Assembly (NCBI GenBank): GCA_902517315.1
Contig: CABYBP010000020.1
Location: 1 to 17,054, forward strand
Length of the DNA: 17,054 nt
Reading direction: 5' to 3'
Source of the DNA: an uncultured Alphaproteobacteria bacterium
GTDB taxonomy: Bacteria; Pseudomonadota; Alphaproteobacteria; HIMB59; GCA-002718135
Every line of letters starts with the position of its first letter. The stretch's first letter is position 1. The translations under genes were made by a program, and so were the position numbers. The notes beneath the pieces were generated by a model. That model was given only the letters and a program-made list of their open reading frames with translations. It made no database searches and was not told the origin of the DNA. This document shows positions 14,350-17,054 of the stretch, piece after piece.

Positions 14350-16494
14350 GTGTTTGACCTATCAAAATTACTTAAATCTATTCATTTATCGAGACTATCT
14401 TTTTATTTTTTAATCTTTTTAATCGTATTGAGTTTCTCGATTACATTTTATTTAATGCTTCCGAATAATGATTTGGTAAAAGACCCTAGAAGATTACAAT
14501 TTTTTTTATTGGCTGATGTTATTTTTGTCATTTTATTGATTTCAATAATTATTAGACAAATTGTCCTTATTTTAGTTAGACGAAGAAAAAGTTATGACGA
14601 ATCTCGATTATACATAAAATTCGTTAATTTATTTGCTGCTATGGCTTTAGGTCCAGCTATTGGTTTAGTTATTATTACATCACTTTTCTTCAATTTAGAA
14701 CTAAGAACTTGGTATGGAGATGCAGTAAGAGACGCGGTTGTAAATTCAAATATAGTGGCAAAAAATTATGAAAATGAGATACAAGCAGAATTAGTATCTG
14801 ATACTCAGTTAATTATGAGAGAAATTTTAAAAGCTTCTCAAAATAATGAAGTAAATGTTCAGTCAATTAGAGTAGCTCTAAGTGAATTTATTAATTTAAG
14901 AACAATTTCAAGTATTTATATTTTTAATACTGAAGGAAATATTTACTTAAGTCTTAAAGATCCAAATAATGAAAATTTTTCTCTCCCTTCAAATGAAATA
15001 TTTAAAGTTGTTAATCAAAATCGAGTTTACATTTTTCAATTAGATAAAAATTCTATAACTGCTTATAAAAAAATAAACTTTTTAAATGATGTTTACATGC
15101 AGGTTAATAGAAATTTAAATACAAATATTTGGGATCATATTAGTGCTACAAAAGAGGCATTTGAAATTTATACTATGAAAGAAGAGGAAAGCTCAGGAAT
15201 ACAAATAACTTATTCAATGATATTCGTTCTTTTCTCTATTTGCTTTATATTAGTGGCAATTTTGATTGGTTTTAATTTAGCTAGCAATCTTAGTAAGCCA
15301 ATTACAAACTTAATTAAATCAGCAAATAAAATATCAGAGGGAGATTTTGATGCTAAGGTCAGTGAAATAGATCAATTTCAGGAGATAAAAGTATTATTAT
15401 CATCTTATAATAAAATGATTTCTGAAATTGAGAATAAACAAAATGAATTAATATCAAAGAGTCATGAAGATGAAGAAAAAAGAATATTCATAGAGGCGAT
15501 ATTAAGTTTGTTAACAATAGGTGTAATTTCTATAGATAAAAATTTCAATATTTTATTATTCAATAAAACTTTAACAAAACTATTTAGAAATACTAAAACT
15601 TTTCAAATAAATGAAAATTTTCTCTCCTATTTCCCAGAATGGAAAAAAATATTTGAAAATTTTGAAACTTCAAATAAAGTATTATTAAATTTTCAATATG
15701 ATTTTATATTATTTGATGATCAAAGAAATTTTAATATTAGAATTATTAAAGAGATTAATGATAATAAAATTGAAGGATATGTTGTTGCTTTAGATGACAC
15801 TACATCTCTAATTTTGGCAGAAAAACATGCAGCTTGGTCTGATATAGCAAGAAAGATAGCCCACGAAGTTAAAAATCCTCTAACCCCAATTAAGCTTTCT
15901 GCAGAAAGAATAGAAAAAAAATTTTTAGATGCAAATACAGATAAGGAAGATATTTCACTTTTAACTAAAACAATATCAAGACAAGTAGATGATATCGGAA
16001 AGTTAGTTGATGAATTTTCATCTTTTGCAAGAATGCCTGAAGCAGAGATCAAGTTTGACAACCTGACAAAATGTTTAGAAGATGCGTACCTCCTCTATTT
16101 TAATACAAGGAAGGATGTAAAGCTTAATTTAATTAAACCTGAAAATGATATTTATTTTCACTTTGACACTCTTCAAATCTCAAGATGTTTTAATAATTTA
16201 ATTAAAAATGCTATTGAAGCTGTCGAAAAAATACCCAATCCTGCAGTCGAATTATTAATGACTGTTGATGCTAAAAATCTAAAAATTGAAATAAAAGATA
16301 ATGGATTGGGAATTGATGGAAAAATGTTGAGTAAAATATTTGAACCCTATTTTACAACTAAAACAAAAGGAACTGGCCTTGGATTATCTATAGTAAAAAG
16401 AATTATAGAAGATCATGGTGGTAAAATAAAGATTGAGAAAAATAAAAATATGGCTGGAACAACATCCATAATTAGTTTTGAATATAATGCATAA
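14350..16494 (+). CDS. ntrY: Sensor histidine kinase NtrY
   Basis: NtrY is the membrane sensor kinase partner of NtrX, linked in Alphaproteobacteria to nitrogen, redox and envelope responses. The 714-residue protein starts with GTG. Order of parts: membrane helices near 16-37, 52-77 and 93-115; an extracytoplasmic sensor region of about 115-285; another helix at 287-311; a HAMP domain (about 311-365, SKPITNLIKSANKISEGDF); a PAS-like region (375-485); HisKA with phospho-acceptor His505 in IARKIAHEVKNPLTPIK; and the HATPase with N-box Asn616/Asn620, G1 DNGLGIDG (650-657) and G2 KGTGLGLS (673-680). All key residues are present. It overlaps ntrX by 8 nt, and ntrB/ntrC do not precede it here. Confidence 0.95.
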   Translation: MFDLSKLLKSIHLSRLSFYFLIFLIVLSFSITFYLMLPNNDLVKDPRRLQFFLLADVIFVILLISIIIRQIVLILVRRRKSYDESRLYIKFVNLFAAMALGPAIGLVIITSLFFNLELRTWYGDAVRDAVVNSNIVAKNYENEIQAELVSDTQLIMREILKASQNNEVNVQSIRVALSEFINLRTISSIYIFNTEGNIYLSLKDPNNENFSLPSNEIFKVVNQNRVYIFQLDKNSITAYKKINFLNDVYMQVNRNLNTNIWDHISATKEAFEIYTMKEEESSGIQITYSMIFVLFSICFILVAILIGFNLASNLSKPITNLIKSANKISEGDFDAKVSEIDQFQEIKVLLSSYNKMISEIENKQNELISKSHEDEEKRIFIEAILSLLTIGVISIDKNFNILLFNKTLTKLFRNTKTFQINENFLSYFPEWKKIFENFETSNKVLLNFQYDFILFDDQRNFNIRIIKEINDNKIEGYVVALDDTTSLILAEKHAAWSDIARKIAHEVKNPLTPIKLSAERIEKKFLDANTDKEDISLLTKTISRQVDDIGKLVDEFSSFARMPEAEIKFDNLTKCLEDAYLLYFNTRKDVKLNLIKPENDIYFHFDTLQISRCFNNLIKNAIEAVEKIPNPAVELLMTVDAKNLKIEIKDNGLGIDGKMLSKIFEPYFTTKTKGTGLGLSIVKRIIEDHGGKIKIEKNKNMAGTTSIISFEYNA

Positions 16495-17054
16495 AGTTTT
16501 AATTATTGATGATGAAAAGGATATTTGTTTTCTTATTTCAGAAATTTTAAATGATGAAAATTATAATACATCTATTGCGCTCAATTCTGATGAGGCAATT
16601 AGTAAATTTAATGAAATTAAACCTGATTTAGTTATTTTAGATGTTTGGCTATCTAACAGTAAATTAGATGGAATTGAGATTTTAAAAGAATTCAAATTGA
16701 TAGATAGTAATATTCCAATTATTATTATAAGCGGTCATGGAACTGTTGACCTTGCAGTAAAATCTATAAAAAATGGAGCATACGACTTTTTAGAAAAACC
16801 ATTCAATAGTGATAAATTAATTATTCTTACTAAGAGAGCAATAGAAAGTTCATCATTATTGAGTGAAAATAAAAATTTAAAAGATTCCTTAATAAAAACA
16901 ACACCATTAATTGGGAATTCAGAATTTATTAAAAAAATTAATAAACATTTAAATGAGCAAAGTTCAAGTAATTCTAGACTATTAATCGAAGGATCATTCG
17001 GAACAGGAAAAAAACATTTTACAAATTTATTACATCAAAACTCACAATATAAAG
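16487..17054 (+). CDS. ntrX: NtrX response regulator, 5' part (runs off window)
   Basis: The first 189 residues of NtrX start 8 nt inside the end of ntrY and run past the window edge without a stop. The receiver domain is complete: acidic pair Asp8/Asp9, phospho-acceptor Asp52 in VILDVW, Ser82 in IISGHGT, and Lys104 in FLEKPF. The start of the AAA+ domain follows, with the P-loop EGSFGTGKKHF (168-178). The lysine after GK replaces the Ser/Thr of a classical Walker A motif; NtrX and NtrC-type proteins commonly have Glu at that place. A full NtrX is about 450-460 residues, so roughly 140 residues are missing between this part and the 3' fragment at 8533-8916. Confidence 0.93.
   Translation, partial: MHKVLIIDDEKDICFLISEILNDENYNTSIALNSDEAISKFNEIKPDLVILDVWLSNSKLDGIEILKEFKLIDSNIPIIIISGHGTVDLAVKSIKNGAYDFLEKPFNSDKLIILTKRAIESSSLLSENKNLKDSLIKTTPLIGNSEFIKKINKHLNEQSSSNSRLLIEGSFGTGKKHFTNLLHQNSQYK

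Noticed and set aside
15720..16061. Minus-strand ORF of 113 codons inside ntrY
   Set aside because: It lies antisense to the HisKA region of ntrY, which is strongly conserved. There is no family resemblance and no room for a promoter.

Overview
The window is about 17 kb of AT-rich, very compact DNA. Most genes overlap by 4-17 nt or are separated by fewer than 10 nt. The gene content points to a streamlined marine alphaproteobacterium of the SAR11/HIMB59 type: NtrY/NtrX next to trkA, a fused ispDF, the lipA-ratA pair, the ispDF-pgpA-pncC cluster, and a pyruvate dehydrogenase operon leading into lipA. The exact clade cannot be fixed from sequence reading alone.

Layout. Positions 2-2195 (+) hold the 3' end of topA, a bleomycin-hydrolase-type cysteine aminopeptidase, and a small unrecognised protein. 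Positions 2182-8916 (-) form one tight operon. Read 5' to 3' it runs: 3' fragment of ntrX, trkA, D-amino-acid aminotransferase, inositol-phosphatase-like enzyme, beta-hydroxyacid dehydrogenase, EamA permease, msrB, and an MFS transporter split into two six-helix halves. Positions 8902-12247 (+) hold a 5'-truncated pdhB, then pdhC, lipA and ratA. Positions 12239-14289 (-) hold ispDF, pgpA and pncC. Positions 14350-17054 (+) hold ntrY and the 5' part of ntrX, which runs off the window.

The most important observation is a head-to-head breakpoint near 8899-8916. There the 3' third of ntrX (minus strand) is fused directly to the middle of pdhB (plus strand), while the 5' part of ntrX sits at the other end of the window in the opposite orientation. 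The left ~8.9 kb is therefore inverted relative to the order ntrY-ntrX-trkA expected for Alphaproteobacteria. The simplest explanation is an inverted chimera, as made by multiple displacement amplification of single cells or by misassembly. The alternative is a real inversion that broke two genes. The expected unbroken order is pdhA-pdhB-pdhC-lipA-ratA, then pncC/pgpA/ispDF on the opposite strand, then ntrY-ntrX-trkA-dat and onward to the transporter genes.

Functionally, the right arm links pyruvate oxidation (E1 beta, E2) to lipoate synthesis, and adds isoprenoid precursor and phospholipid synthesis. The NtrY/NtrX two-component system leads into an operon for potassium-uptake control, D-amino-acid metabolism, methionine sulfoxide repair and small-molecule transport. 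I found no RNA genes, insertion sequences, CRISPR arrays or gene-free stretch above 60 nt, and no convincing case for a wholly new biological system.
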